A stretch of DNA of 64,000 bases from contig JAVLUZ010000157.1 in assembly GCA_036768485.1 (NCBI GenBank), positions 14,511,877 to 14,575,876 of the forward strand, read 5' to 3'. Positions within the stretch are counted from its first letter, which is position 1; each line of letters starts with the position of its first letter. Positions 13,001-25,000 of the stretch are shown here, one piece after another. The notes under the pieces are model-generated. The model worked only from the letters and a program-made list of their open reading frames with translations. It was not told the origin of the DNA and searched no databases. The translations under genes were made by a program, and so were the position numbers. This stretch comes from Mermis nigrescens. Its lineage: Eukaryota; Nematoda; Enoplea; Mermithida; Mermithidae.

Positions 13001-16000
13001 TCCAACTGTTTGATGCTTTCGTTCATATTCACGTTTGACCCTTTATCAAGTTTTTTTCCGATGATTATTGAAAGATCAGATCATTTGTTTAATCTTTTAT
13101 TATTTTATTATTTTTGTCTCAAAGTTTCACCCAATTCGAATCCTGATCTCACTTAGACGCGGAAAATCAAGGTTCGCAGCTGACATGCACAGCATGAGAC
13201 TTCTGAGGGGGAGGGGGAAGGAGTTGAAATCTTAAAGTGCCTTCTTCGGGTCAAAAAATGGTGGGTGCGCGTCAAAAACAACGTTTTTCGGCGTTTCTGA
13301 CGATGCTCTATATTTCTAGAGCATTGAAACATCGAAAAATTTCGAAAAAAATAAAATAAGTCGGATAAATTGATCAAAATATAGTCAAATCAAAACATGA
13401 GTATATGGCGCGAAGCGCCGAAAATTTGACACATTGAGCAAACGGATAGCTAAAAATGCTTAAAAATGCACCTTTTGTACGAATTTTTCGGAAACTTTCG
13501 AAAAATCGCGAATTATGGGGGGTGAACCCCTCCCCCAAAATCATGTATGCTTCGCACAAGGAAAAATCCCGAAACCTAACGGTGGTTCTCAACGGCCGCA
13601 TGGGGAATGAAGGGATCCATACTCACAGTCGGCCGCCCCTTGCCCAGATACTAAGTTTTTTTAATCCAAATTTTAAATTTTTTACCCTATCCCAGTAATT
13701 CGCGATTTTTTAAAAAAATTGATGGTGCTATATTAGACGTTTTTAGCTACCTGTTTGCTCAAAAGTATTGATTTTTATATTAATTTTTTGATTATATTCT
13801 GTTCAATTTACTCAAATTTCTGTAGACGTTTTCCTGATTTTTTATTTTTACGCTCTAGGAAGAAAGAGCATCGTCAGAAACACCGAAAAATGTTTCAGAT
13901 GCATATCCATCACACTTTGAAAAATTTTTGGTCACACCCCCACCCCAGAATTCCCATACTGCCCATGTCTAGACCCCACCATCCGTTTTAGGAATTCGCC
14001 CCCGCCCCCAATAGGACGCTGATTCAGCAGAATGCTGCTAACTGACCTCACGCGAAATTTCGAATTTTCCAAAAATTGAAGAGTATATATTGTATATATC
14101 ATATTTTAAACGTTTTCTCGCTAGTTTTTGGCTTGAAAGTATCCAATTTCGGCGTTTATTAAGTAATTTTTAAGTTCAATCACGTATAGTTCAATTTCAT
14201 TAAAACTTTTTAAATTTTTTATGGCGTTACATTCTAAAAAAACAGTTCATTATCGTCAGAAAGGTGAAAAAATGCTATTTTTGATGCTAACACGGTATTT
14301 TGAAGCCCAAAAAAACTATTTGAGAAAGCCATTTTAAACTGACCCTAGAACACGCATGAGACATATTCGAATGCTTTTTTTGCAGTTTTCGAGCTAAATC
14401 GCTTGACGCTCACCCACATTTCTTCAAGAAATGACCAGCTATAACAGAATTTCGAGCTAAAAATAGGAACATAAAGAGATGAATCGGAAATGTTTCGCAT
14501 GATGGGCTACATTTTACTGCGTACACTTCCTCTCAAATAAAAAAATCTATCTGCAGCACATCAACTCGGGAAAATTCTGCGGTTTCTAAGTGGAGTGTAA
14601 ACAAGCAACCAGGACCTATGTATTGCTGTAGATAAAATTATATAAAAGCCCTCAGAAATAATAGGCTTATTAAAAGTTTTGTGCTTAAGAATTGAGTACA
14701 GTAGGTATAATAATATTACTGGCAATGACTTAAAACAGATAAATTATAAGAAGTAAAAATACTGCAAAAAATTTATAAGAAATTAAATCCAGCCGACAAA
14801 TATGTAAGAGATACCTTCAGTCAATAGAGCAGGCGGCCGAGATGGTTCAGGTAGGCGCAAATTATACGTGTCTCCCACCTGATGTTCGTACATCGATACG
14901 GTAAAATCCAACCCTGTATTGACGCACACAATGCCCAGCCCGCAATTATTGTCGAAAGCGTCGCTTAAAGCGAGTAGAAATAGTGAAAATTAAAAAATCA
15001 CATGACTAGAGTACATGCGTGTAAAACATACCCACCAGACACGTAACAGGGGATAAAAGGATACCCCATAAGTTGGGCGTCCCCCCAATCCCCCGAAAGT
15101 GAGAAAATGTTTTCATCCCAACCTAAATTTTTGGCGAAAGCTTGCGATTTTTCATCATTTTACAGTACGCGCTTCGAATTTTGCATGCGCAGTCTCCATT
15201 AACTTTTGTTGCAGTTTACCAGCGAGCGACCCGTGCCGTCAGGCCGCCTTTACGCACCTCCTGCCGACGATGACCGCGGCCTGAACTGACAGTATTGCCC
15301 GTGGACTGGCGGGCTGTCGTGACGCTGACCGTTACCGTACCGCGCTGCAATGTTGCAGTACACGCCGCGCAGCATGGCTGCGTTATCACTACAACCGGTA
15401 CCTTCAGTTCGCTTATTCCTGCCGTGCCGCGCGCTGGTCTGCGTCCGGCGCGAATTAAAATGCAATGCAAGGCTCATTATACCTGTTTGTTGAATCCATC
15501 AGAGATAGCTGGAGAAGAAAGAAAGGTATTTTCAAAGGACTGTCAAGCTGTTCTGCAAAGCGGCTTTAAAATTACTCAGACAGAGCGTTCATGCTGTTCA
15601 AACGGGCACACAAAGGTGATTTAAAACCACAGAAAGTTTAAAATTTTCACACACAGAGATTTCAAAAGCATCAATTTATCAAACCAAAATAGAAACAAAC
15701 AAAGCAGAAATTGTTCTTATCCCTGAGGCAGAGCCAGGCATGCTCCTCCTTCATGCAACCATATTTTCATCATAGTCTGCAGAATTGGAAGAGAGAGCCC
15801 AGGGGAAGAAAGGACACCAAAGTGCCTGTGTCAAACACAGCACCAAAATGCGGCACACAGTGGGTCGCACACAGCCATTTCCCCCAAGCAAATTGGAGTG
15901 CACACCAAGCATAATGTGCCTGAGCTGTTTGGGCGCCTGCAACCAAGCAAGTCAAAGAACAATGCTCAGACAGCAAAGGCTTTTACGCAGATCGGGGTGC

Positions 16001-19000
16001 TCTCATGCCGGGCTCAGCTCAGCAGGTTTTGCTGAGCGATCACCAGGTCCTGACAGGATGCACGGCGGCGGTCCCCAGTCAAACAGCAGCAGGTGGCGGC
16101 AGAGCAAAATCTCAGAGCTCAGTACCCGGCCACGAGGTGCACCAAGTGAGCTGCCTGGGTGCTGAATCTGGTATGTGGTGGTGGAGGGCGGTACAAAATC
16201 GTGTCGAAGAGAACAGCACGCGAAATGGTAGATACGGCGGCAGGCACCTTGACCGCGGCGGCGGCAAAATCGCGGTATGAAGTCGGTCGGCTTCCAGAAC
16301 AAATTCGGTGCATGAAAGAAGTGAGTGGGCGTAGCCGCCTTGAAACCTCGCGGCGGCTTTGCCCGAGGAGGAGCAGGATCGGCTGGCAGCGATGTATCAC
16401 CTCCCGCGAAACCGAATGATATCGCCGATGAGCATACGGTGTGGCCTAGGGCCGAAAGCGAAAATGGCGAAGATGAAAAGCGGAGTACCTGGGACCTCTT
16501 TAACGAATTGTACCTGAAAAAGGCACACATAAGCCATCATCAGCTTACTCGAATACACCGGTGCATTTTTTTACCAGTATCGTGAAACCGCTCGTCACTT
16601 CCAGCTCGCCAATTTTTGCCGGCAAATTTTTGCAATTTCAGAAATTTTAGACCTTACAGTCACTATTCATTCTCTCTTCCCAATTTTGCAATATAACAGT
16701 GAAAAATATGGTTTGTAGAAGAAGGAAAATACCTTTTTGAAGAACCTTTTCCTCCAAAAGATAAGAGCAATTTGCTTTGATTTTATTTTTTATTTTTATT
16801 TAGTCGAAAAAATGCGCTTTTTCAAATCATTTAACTAATGGCAAAAGAAATTTCGGGCTTATATGATTTTAGAATCTTTTACTCTTTATTGGCCATTAAT
16901 TTGTTTTGAAACGCGGAACGCTCTCTGCCTGAAATTAATTTTAAAATGCTCTTTTGCTGCAGAGCAACATGCAATTGATCGCACACAGGAAATGCTAATT
17001 TGTTTCATTTTTATGCCCATTATCTCTTAGATGGGTATCCAATGGAGAAAACGAGAATTATAATGATATGCACGGAAATCCCTTCTATTTTTACCTTTTT
17101 TCTTGGACTGCACTTGCAGCATGCACACACTTTTGAAACGCACGCATGCAAAAAATCAAAGCATATTGAGAAAATTTTCTTCCCATTTGTGTGACAAATA
17201 ACGCAATATGCTTGCTGCGATAATATACATGTTTCCGTACTTACAGTGAAGTAACTGCAGTCAGCATCCAACGGCCACTGCAGTCCACGAACAGCTGCAG
17301 TAGTTCGAACGCAGTCCATCAATCGGCTGCAAGGGCTTAAGAGCGGCCCACAAATGGCCACTGAGGTCCGCTCGCTAAAATCCGACTGCAACAAAATTTA
17401 ATGGAGACTGCACATGCAAAACTCGGGGCGCGTACAGTATGTGTTTTTTCGCCATTTTTGGTAGAACAAATTGGAGGTCATTCCTACTTTATGACCGGGG
17501 TGGAACCCTTAGCCAAAATTTCAAGCTCTTACATGTATGTATAATAAAGAGTTCTCATCACAAAATATAGACGCTTAACGACGATGATGTCATGTTTCAC
17601 AACATCGGCCAGAACTATCCTCAAGGATTATTATGTGTTCAAATTTACCGACAACTGATAAACTGAACATAGAATTAAGAAACGGAATTACATGTCAGAT
17701 TATACATGTGACAGAGGTTTTGGGGGAACCCACACCCAAAGCATAAATGCACATAGGGGGTGAAGGGTTATTACCCCCTCCCCCGCTAAAGAATCAGCCA
17801 GACAGGTATTTTCCGGCGATTTTGAGCTGACGGAACGCGTTTAAAGCGCCAAAAATTGACCAATGTCTGCATTTTTTGAGATTTCGATTCCCCCTGCCTA
17901 CCCTGACCTTGTGCACCTATGACCATACGTGGGCAGCGATGTCTGTGACAGACGTTTTGAGTTTACATTAATTTGCAAACAAACTGAACATAATTCGTCC
18001 TATCATAAATGCCTGATATGCCTGATCGTTTCTGATTAACAAGCGATTTACTAAGTCCTTCAAAGAGCAATACGTCGAAAAAATTAATAGCCAAGCCATT
18101 AACTAAAGCTACAACAATGAGCGAACGATTGAACCGTTTTATTCGTAGTGTAATAATCAAAAAATAAATAACAATAAAATGGAGATAAATCAACCCGCGG
18201 TATGTTGACTAAGCTAACAAAAAATAGAATAAAATAAGAACGGACAAAAAAGAATAAATAAAGAAATCGATCGATTAATAAATAACTGAATAAACAAATC
18301 AATAAATAAAAACTGATTAATTGATTAATTAATTAACGAATAAACAAAAAATATAAATATTACTGCAGCATATTGAAATATTCTAAAATTTGATCCGGCG
18401 TCGACGTCTTCCAATCGCGTTTCATGCCCACCATTAGAACGTTGGGCTTCAATTTGCCGACGCCGGCCGCCTGCAGCAAATATTGAGCGCCTTCCTGAGT
18501 GTCGGCGTCACGACGGCGCAATAAAACGCTTTAATTCCCCGCTTGTCGAACCAACGGTAAATTTGGCGCGTAAATTTGTCGATTTGGCTGAGCACTTTTT
18601 GCGACGGTTGTTGCTAGAAACATATATTTTGAAATATTAGGTACAAAAACAAAAAAATAGATAAAAATGCGACAAAAAATAAAAACATAATAAAAATACT
18701 ACAAAAAATAAAAATGAAAAATAAAATAATTTCAAAAATTGCCGCAAAATAATGTATTCTCAATTGATGTTGGAGAAATAATGCATAGTAAAATACGATT
18801 TAACAATAACGCGTTCATTAATGCGGCAGTGGTAAAATAAATTCTATTCGTCAAAAATAAAAGAATTTTTATTTTTAGTGGCGGATCTAGGATTTTCCTA
18901 AGGGGGGGCGGTGCCCCTAAGAGGGGGGCGGGACCCTGACTTAGGCGGAAAAATTAGCCGTTTCAACCCGAAAATCGCTTAAAATCGCTCAAAAATGCTT

Positions 19001-22000
19001 AATTTTGCGCACTACTCTGGGCCAATCGGGGGGGGGGGGGAGCGGCCGCCCCCCGCCCCCCTAAATCCGCCCGTTTATTTCTATATTTTACAAAATCGCT
19101 TATATTGCCAAATATAAGGACAGAGAAGAAGACTAATATTTAATAAAGGCCTAGCAATAAGTTAATTTGATTATTCATGGCCTTTTCCGTTTTTTTATGA
19201 AACGGAACAAATAAAACGAAATTTCTTCGCAACATTTTTTACTTGTTATTTTTTTGTGATATACGATGTGAAAAGCTGTAGGATGTTCAACTTTTTCAAT
19301 CCATTTCTGAAGAGAAATGTAAACTGACCTCCCTAAATTTGATAAATTATTGAGGACAAGCCTCATAATTGATTAAATCTGGCAGAAATTTGCTTTCCTT
19401 CGCTTAATTTTTCATAAAAAAAACTAAATTTATTGTTTGAAAAATTTCTAGAATAGATGAGCCCTTGAGTCCTGAATTATACAGTTCATAGTTCTTGCCT
19501 TTGAAGACTATATGCAACCGAAGTGACCCTAATCTATACAGCGGTTCGCGGGTTCGCTAATAAGCTTAGCAAAATCGCAAAATCAAAACATAAAAAGCGA
19601 AACTTTTTAAAATGAATAAAAATTTGATTAATTATGGAAATTTATACAAAAGTAATGATAATTTCAGAACGCATGAAGATATCCAAGACAGGAGAGGAAA
19701 CGAAACGACACTCGCTATATAAATGTATTTATCTGCGACCATTTAACGACTTGAAAATTTCGAGTGCGATTAATTGACAATTTTCGTAAGGAAGGGATGG
19801 CCATCTATTTTTTGGTCAGGAGAGCAAAAGAACATTTAAAAAGCAGATTAGAAGAGCTTAAAATCTGAACATTAGTGTGGATAGGAGGGGGACCACACCT
19901 GGGCGTAGAAGGGGGAGAGGAGGGTTTGGGGGGTATGCACCCTCCCGAGAAACCAGAATACTCCTCCCAGAATTCCATTTTTCAATTTTTTTTCGCAATT
20001 TTTTGATGTCAATGGATAGTGCTCGATGAGAAACCTTGAAAAACGGCGTTTTTTCGCCATACCACCATTCGTGAGGCCATTTTTTGACCTTTGAAAAATC
20101 TTGCACCCCCAGAATTTTAGTGCTGCCCACGTATGATGGGGACCAGATATGCGCGCGGGTGGGTTTGGGGTCTAGACTCCCAGAATGGAGGAGTGAAAAA
20201 TTTTGTGGAGAAAATGAGGCAAAATGAAGGCCGAGAGCAGATGAAAATTACCAATTTTCTTCAAAAGTGCTTCAAATTGACCGGAAACTGTGTAATAACG
20301 TAGTTTTAACGCTATTTTAGCGCTTATACCACTTTTTGAAGTCATTTTCGCCCAGAAAAACCCAATTTGAACCCCCTCTCAGATCGGTCATACTGTGCAT
20401 CTACGATGGGGGCGTCCGACTTTACGCTGGGATACCTATTACTTGAACGTAACATACATAATATGCATATCATCTCAAGTTTTGACCATTAATATCCAAA
20501 TTCAACTAAACACAGCCGGCAGTGTAGTTATTATCTCGCCATCTACTTACATACCATGCACGACTTTGGAGGTTTAATGGGTTTCACACCTCAACAGAAA
20601 TTTCAACGGTCTCCATAATTCTCAGTCTCCTGAAAATTCTCAGAAAATGTGCTATTCTAAGCGTTTTCGCCCATCTACTTACTCGAAAATGCCAAAATTT
20701 TGAGCGCTTCGTACAATATACTGATGTTTTGACTATATTTTGTTCAACTTATCCGATTTTTTCTTCAACATTGTTTAATGTTTTAACGGTCTAGAAAGAT
20801 AGAGCAAGGCCAGAATTGCACGTTTCCGGCGCGTATCCACCTTTCTTGAGACCAAAAAGGACACTTTCAAAATTTTTTTACGGTTCAACCCCCAGAATTT
20901 CCATGTTGTGCATGTCAGCATACTATTAACTTAGTATAAGATATCATCTAATTAAGTAAAAAGAAGCTACAAAACTGACCAAAATAACGTGTCCGCATAT
21001 CATCAGGCTGGTTTCTTTAGTAATGCTCGATACGAAGTCGACCAGGGACTGTCTGGCCACCGGGTTTCCGGTAAGAACCAGAATTTGAGGTCTGTAGTTT
21101 TTCACGTGATCTTCCACAACGACTAATCGCAAGGCGGACTGCAAAGCGTTCTTGTACGAATAGGCTTGCGCGCTTGAGCCCCAATTAACGTCTGAGTTGA
21201 TAATTAAAGATACTAGAAATAAATGATAAAAGAAAAATGAAAAATAATAGATATTATTAACAAATACGTAAAACAGCAATAATAAAATGGCAACATTAAA
21301 AACGGTCATCCCAGCAGTATATTTTACGTAATAAAGTTAAAATTCAGAGGAAGGCCGCCCTAGCGGAATGGAATCGTTTTTCGGTGAAAATTCTAAGAAC
21401 CTTAATTTGCGACCGACAGAATACGGTCACAGACGCCATGGATCCCATAATCGTACATCTCTTTCAGGCCCGTATCCAGGATTTTTGTTTTGGAATTTTT
21501 TTAAACATAAGGGAGGACCAAAAGATGGATTTTAGTTTGCAAATTTTACTACCTGGATACCTTAGATCGGTGAGAATCCAATAGAAACCATTTCTTTTAG
21601 GGTTAAGGGTCCGGGGTGCCGCGCTGAAGCGACTGCCCCCACCTCGCGGGGTCCGGGCAGAGCCCCGGAAAATTTTTGTAAAAAGTGCACTTCAATTTTG
21701 AGTTGCGATGCTGAAATTTTTACAAAATCAGCCAAATGACGGTCCCAAATTCACCCTAAAAATAGTCTAAGTTCATCAGTAAATTCATAATCAACGCCGA
21801 AATATTGCTGCCATTCTTGGTTTTTAAAACGAATCTCATTTTCGGCTCAAAAACTGCGCAGAATAGAAGACATAGATGCAAAATAGGCTTTGATTGTTTG
21901 AAGACAAAAAATGTAGTGTTTAAATCGCGCGCTTCGGACTAAATAGACACTAATAATAATTGTGCAAGTCGGCGCGAAGCGCCGGAAATTTTTCGTGATT

Positions 22001-25000
22001 TTTTGCTGAAAAGCAAAGGAGAAAGTAAAGTAAAGAAATCATTCTCACATTTCATTCCGGAAAGGGCGCGTGCCCCTCCTATCCCCCCTGGATACGGGCC
22101 TGATCTCCCTATAACTCAAATGGGCGAGTCGGAATAATAAAAAGAGAAAATTTGTGGAAAAGGGCTCATGGTGCGAGTAATTTACAGAAAGTCATAGGTT
22201 ATATTCATGCTTGGTATGACAGGATGGATACATTAACACGTACACCTGCTTCCTGAGGTAGGGAAAAACAAAAGCCCAATTTTTTAATTGGACGTAAGAA
22301 ATTTTAATATTTTTATAATAAAATGTGATAGAAAATATTTATAGTCGGAAATTGAACACAATCAGAAGGTATCTAAGTCTTTAACGGAAGCTTTGAAAAT
22401 GAAAATAAACATTTTTGGCGATTGAACACCGATTTTCCAGAAGAAAATCAAAACCATCAAATTAATGCAAAAAACCAGTCTAATTAATGGATACGAATGC
22501 ATTACTGCATCATAGACATCGATACAGAGCATGGCCGATCCGATGGTAGTCAAAAATTGAGCTTTTTTTTGGACGAAAATGACCTCAAAAACTAGTATCA
22601 GCGCTAAAATAGCGTTAAAACTACAAACGTTATTACACACTTTCTAATCAATTTACATCACTTTTTGGAGAAAATTTTCAATTCTCATCCATTTTTCGCC
22701 TTAGTTTTGCCTCATTTCCCCGTTAAATTTCGCATTTTTCTATTCTAGCGGTCTCTGAAGCCCCAACCCACCACGTGCATGTCTGGTAGTAGAAGTGACG
22801 GGTCGAAATTTTGGAAATGGGCCGCAAGACCACCTAAAAACGGGGTAATTGACCCTCTGTTTCTGACTAAAACTGACAAAAACGCCTAATGGCCGAAAAC
22901 CATAGTTTTCGCCCAAAAATCGAGTGGATCGAGGGGGAAGTGGGTTCAAAATTTTCAGATCTTGGGAGAGATAAGGGTGCCGACCATAGCTGGGCGGCAC
23001 CAAAGCTCTAGGGAGAGTACATGATTTTATCAAAAAGGTCAAAAAATGGCCTTCAAAATGGCGGAATGGCGAAAAACTCCATTTTTCAACGTTTCCCGTC
23101 GAGCACTATACATTGGCATCAAAAAATTGCGAAAAAATAGAAAAAATTTCTAAGGGGGTATTTTGGTTTCTGGGGGTGCATACCCCAAGCCCCCACACCC
23201 AGGTATGGTGCCGACTCTGGGTGGAGAGATCCCCATCCCCTCTTAAGTGTATGTCTATAGATAGTGCTTAAACATGCGAACCCGGTTTTCTGTACAATAT
23301 GTAAACGTAAAGAGCGGCTACGAGACCCATTGACAATAAAGCGCTTTGCCATTTTATTATGAACATGACTACAATGCAAAGAACGGCGCCAAATAACGCA
23401 AGCCACTTGTTGAAGAATCGAAATCCGGGCCGAAATCCCGGAGAACCGGCGAAGGAGGCGTCGAAACACGCGTAATTTACAAGAGCGTAACAAACCAAAA
23501 AGCAATCCGAGATTATCATAGCAATATCGTCCAGAACAGCTAAAAGGGCAAAGAAGTAAGGAACACTCGGTGTAAATCGACAATATTTTTCCAATGATTT
23601 AAAAAATACTAATATTTGGTTAAAATCTAAAATAATTCTTCACATTTCGAACAAAACTTCTTTTAGCTACTCAATTTCATATAATTAACTTGCACAGATT
23701 GAAGGGAAACTTTGTGCTGTAAAAGCGGATTAAGAAAAAGTTACGATAGTGTTATTATGCATGAATCAGCGGCGGATCTAGAATTTTCCTAAGGGGGCGG
23801 TAACCCGATTTTTCCAGAAACAGTTTAAAATAGGTCCGAAAATTTGCCCTTCAGGTCAGTGCTTTTTGTACAAGGTCCGTTTGTACATGTACAAAAGATG
23901 GTTCCTAAAATTCTTTGTACATTTTGTACACACAAATTTTTGGGTACAATAATATGGTACAGTAGCGATTTTAGTGTGGAAAAACAGTTGTTCGACTATT
24001 GGTAGTGTATTTTAGCTAACTGAGTTTCTGAGGGCAAAATCACTACTAATTGTATCAAAACGGCGCGAAGCGCCGAAAATTATTATGAAAGAAAAATTAT
24101 TTCTTTCATAATGCAATTTCTGACATTTTCAAGATATATAGAACACACAATTACTCATATCGGCGCGGAGCGCCGAAAATTCATCCGAATTTCAAACCCT
24201 TTTGCAGTTTTTGTCTTCCCAAAAATCCTTGTACATGTACAAAGACAGTCCCCAAAAGTCTTTGTACATCGGGAAAAATCTTTGCCGAATACGAAAAAAA
24301 CCGTGCTTCAGGTGCTAAATAGCGTTTTTCTGCGTTTTACGTTGTCCGCTTTTATTTAAAATCACTTTTAACGCAACGTTTGTTCAAAAACTCTGAAGTT
24401 TTCGACAGTTTTGTGCGAAAAAATCATTATATTTCTTTAAATTTAGCGAAAATCCGGCACGAAGCGCCGAAAAAATGTGAAATTTAGTTTGCAGCACGGT
24501 TAGAAGATTGATTTACTGCTCGATTTCCTGCATTTGTAGCATTTGACACCGAACGTCGAAAATTTTCTGAAAGTTATAGTGCTGGCCTCTAAAAAAACCA
24601 TTTTCATGTTTTTGGCTTATAACTTCAGAACAAATAGCATTGAAGAAGTCAACAAACACCTATTTTTGACAGCTGCCCTAGGCCTATAACTTGCTGCACG
24701 GAAGAATTTTTAAGCGCCATATTTCATAGCAAGCTTGCATGAAATACGAAATTTTGAATAAAAACCACTTTTTCCTAAAAAAACCATGGGAACTAAAAAA
24801 AACCACCCCCAAAATTTTATGCGGAGTGCATGGTTGGCTGCGTAAAACAGTTAGTTGACCTAAAATGATCGAAATTTTGAAAAAATTCATTTTTTACGAT
24901 ATTTCCGTTCATTTTAGCACATTTATATAAAAATCAATAATTTTTTCTGAATTTCATTAAAAGTTCTATAAATTTCACAAATAAAGTCTTCAAGTGATAG

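Larger units (their letters stand above)
15035..17535. mobile_element. Family B MITE, copy B5, split by the GC-rich element
   Basis: Left part 15035..15160 (CACGTAACAGGGGATAAAAGG...) and right part 17440..17535 (...AAATTTCAAGCTCTTACATG) are the two halves of one B copy. NKCC intron 14. Confidence 0.75.

Noticed and set aside
16003..16530. Long minus-strand open frame (175 codons) in the GC-rich element
   Set aside because: Composition is Ser/Pro/Arg/Phe-rich as expected for the antisense of GC-rich DNA. The plus-strand frame over the same bases looks more protein-like, and neither is a known family.
15161..16560. CpG island promoter
   Set aside because: The GC-rich block is bounded by inverted repeats and splits a MITE, so it is a transposon interior in an intron rather than a host promoter.
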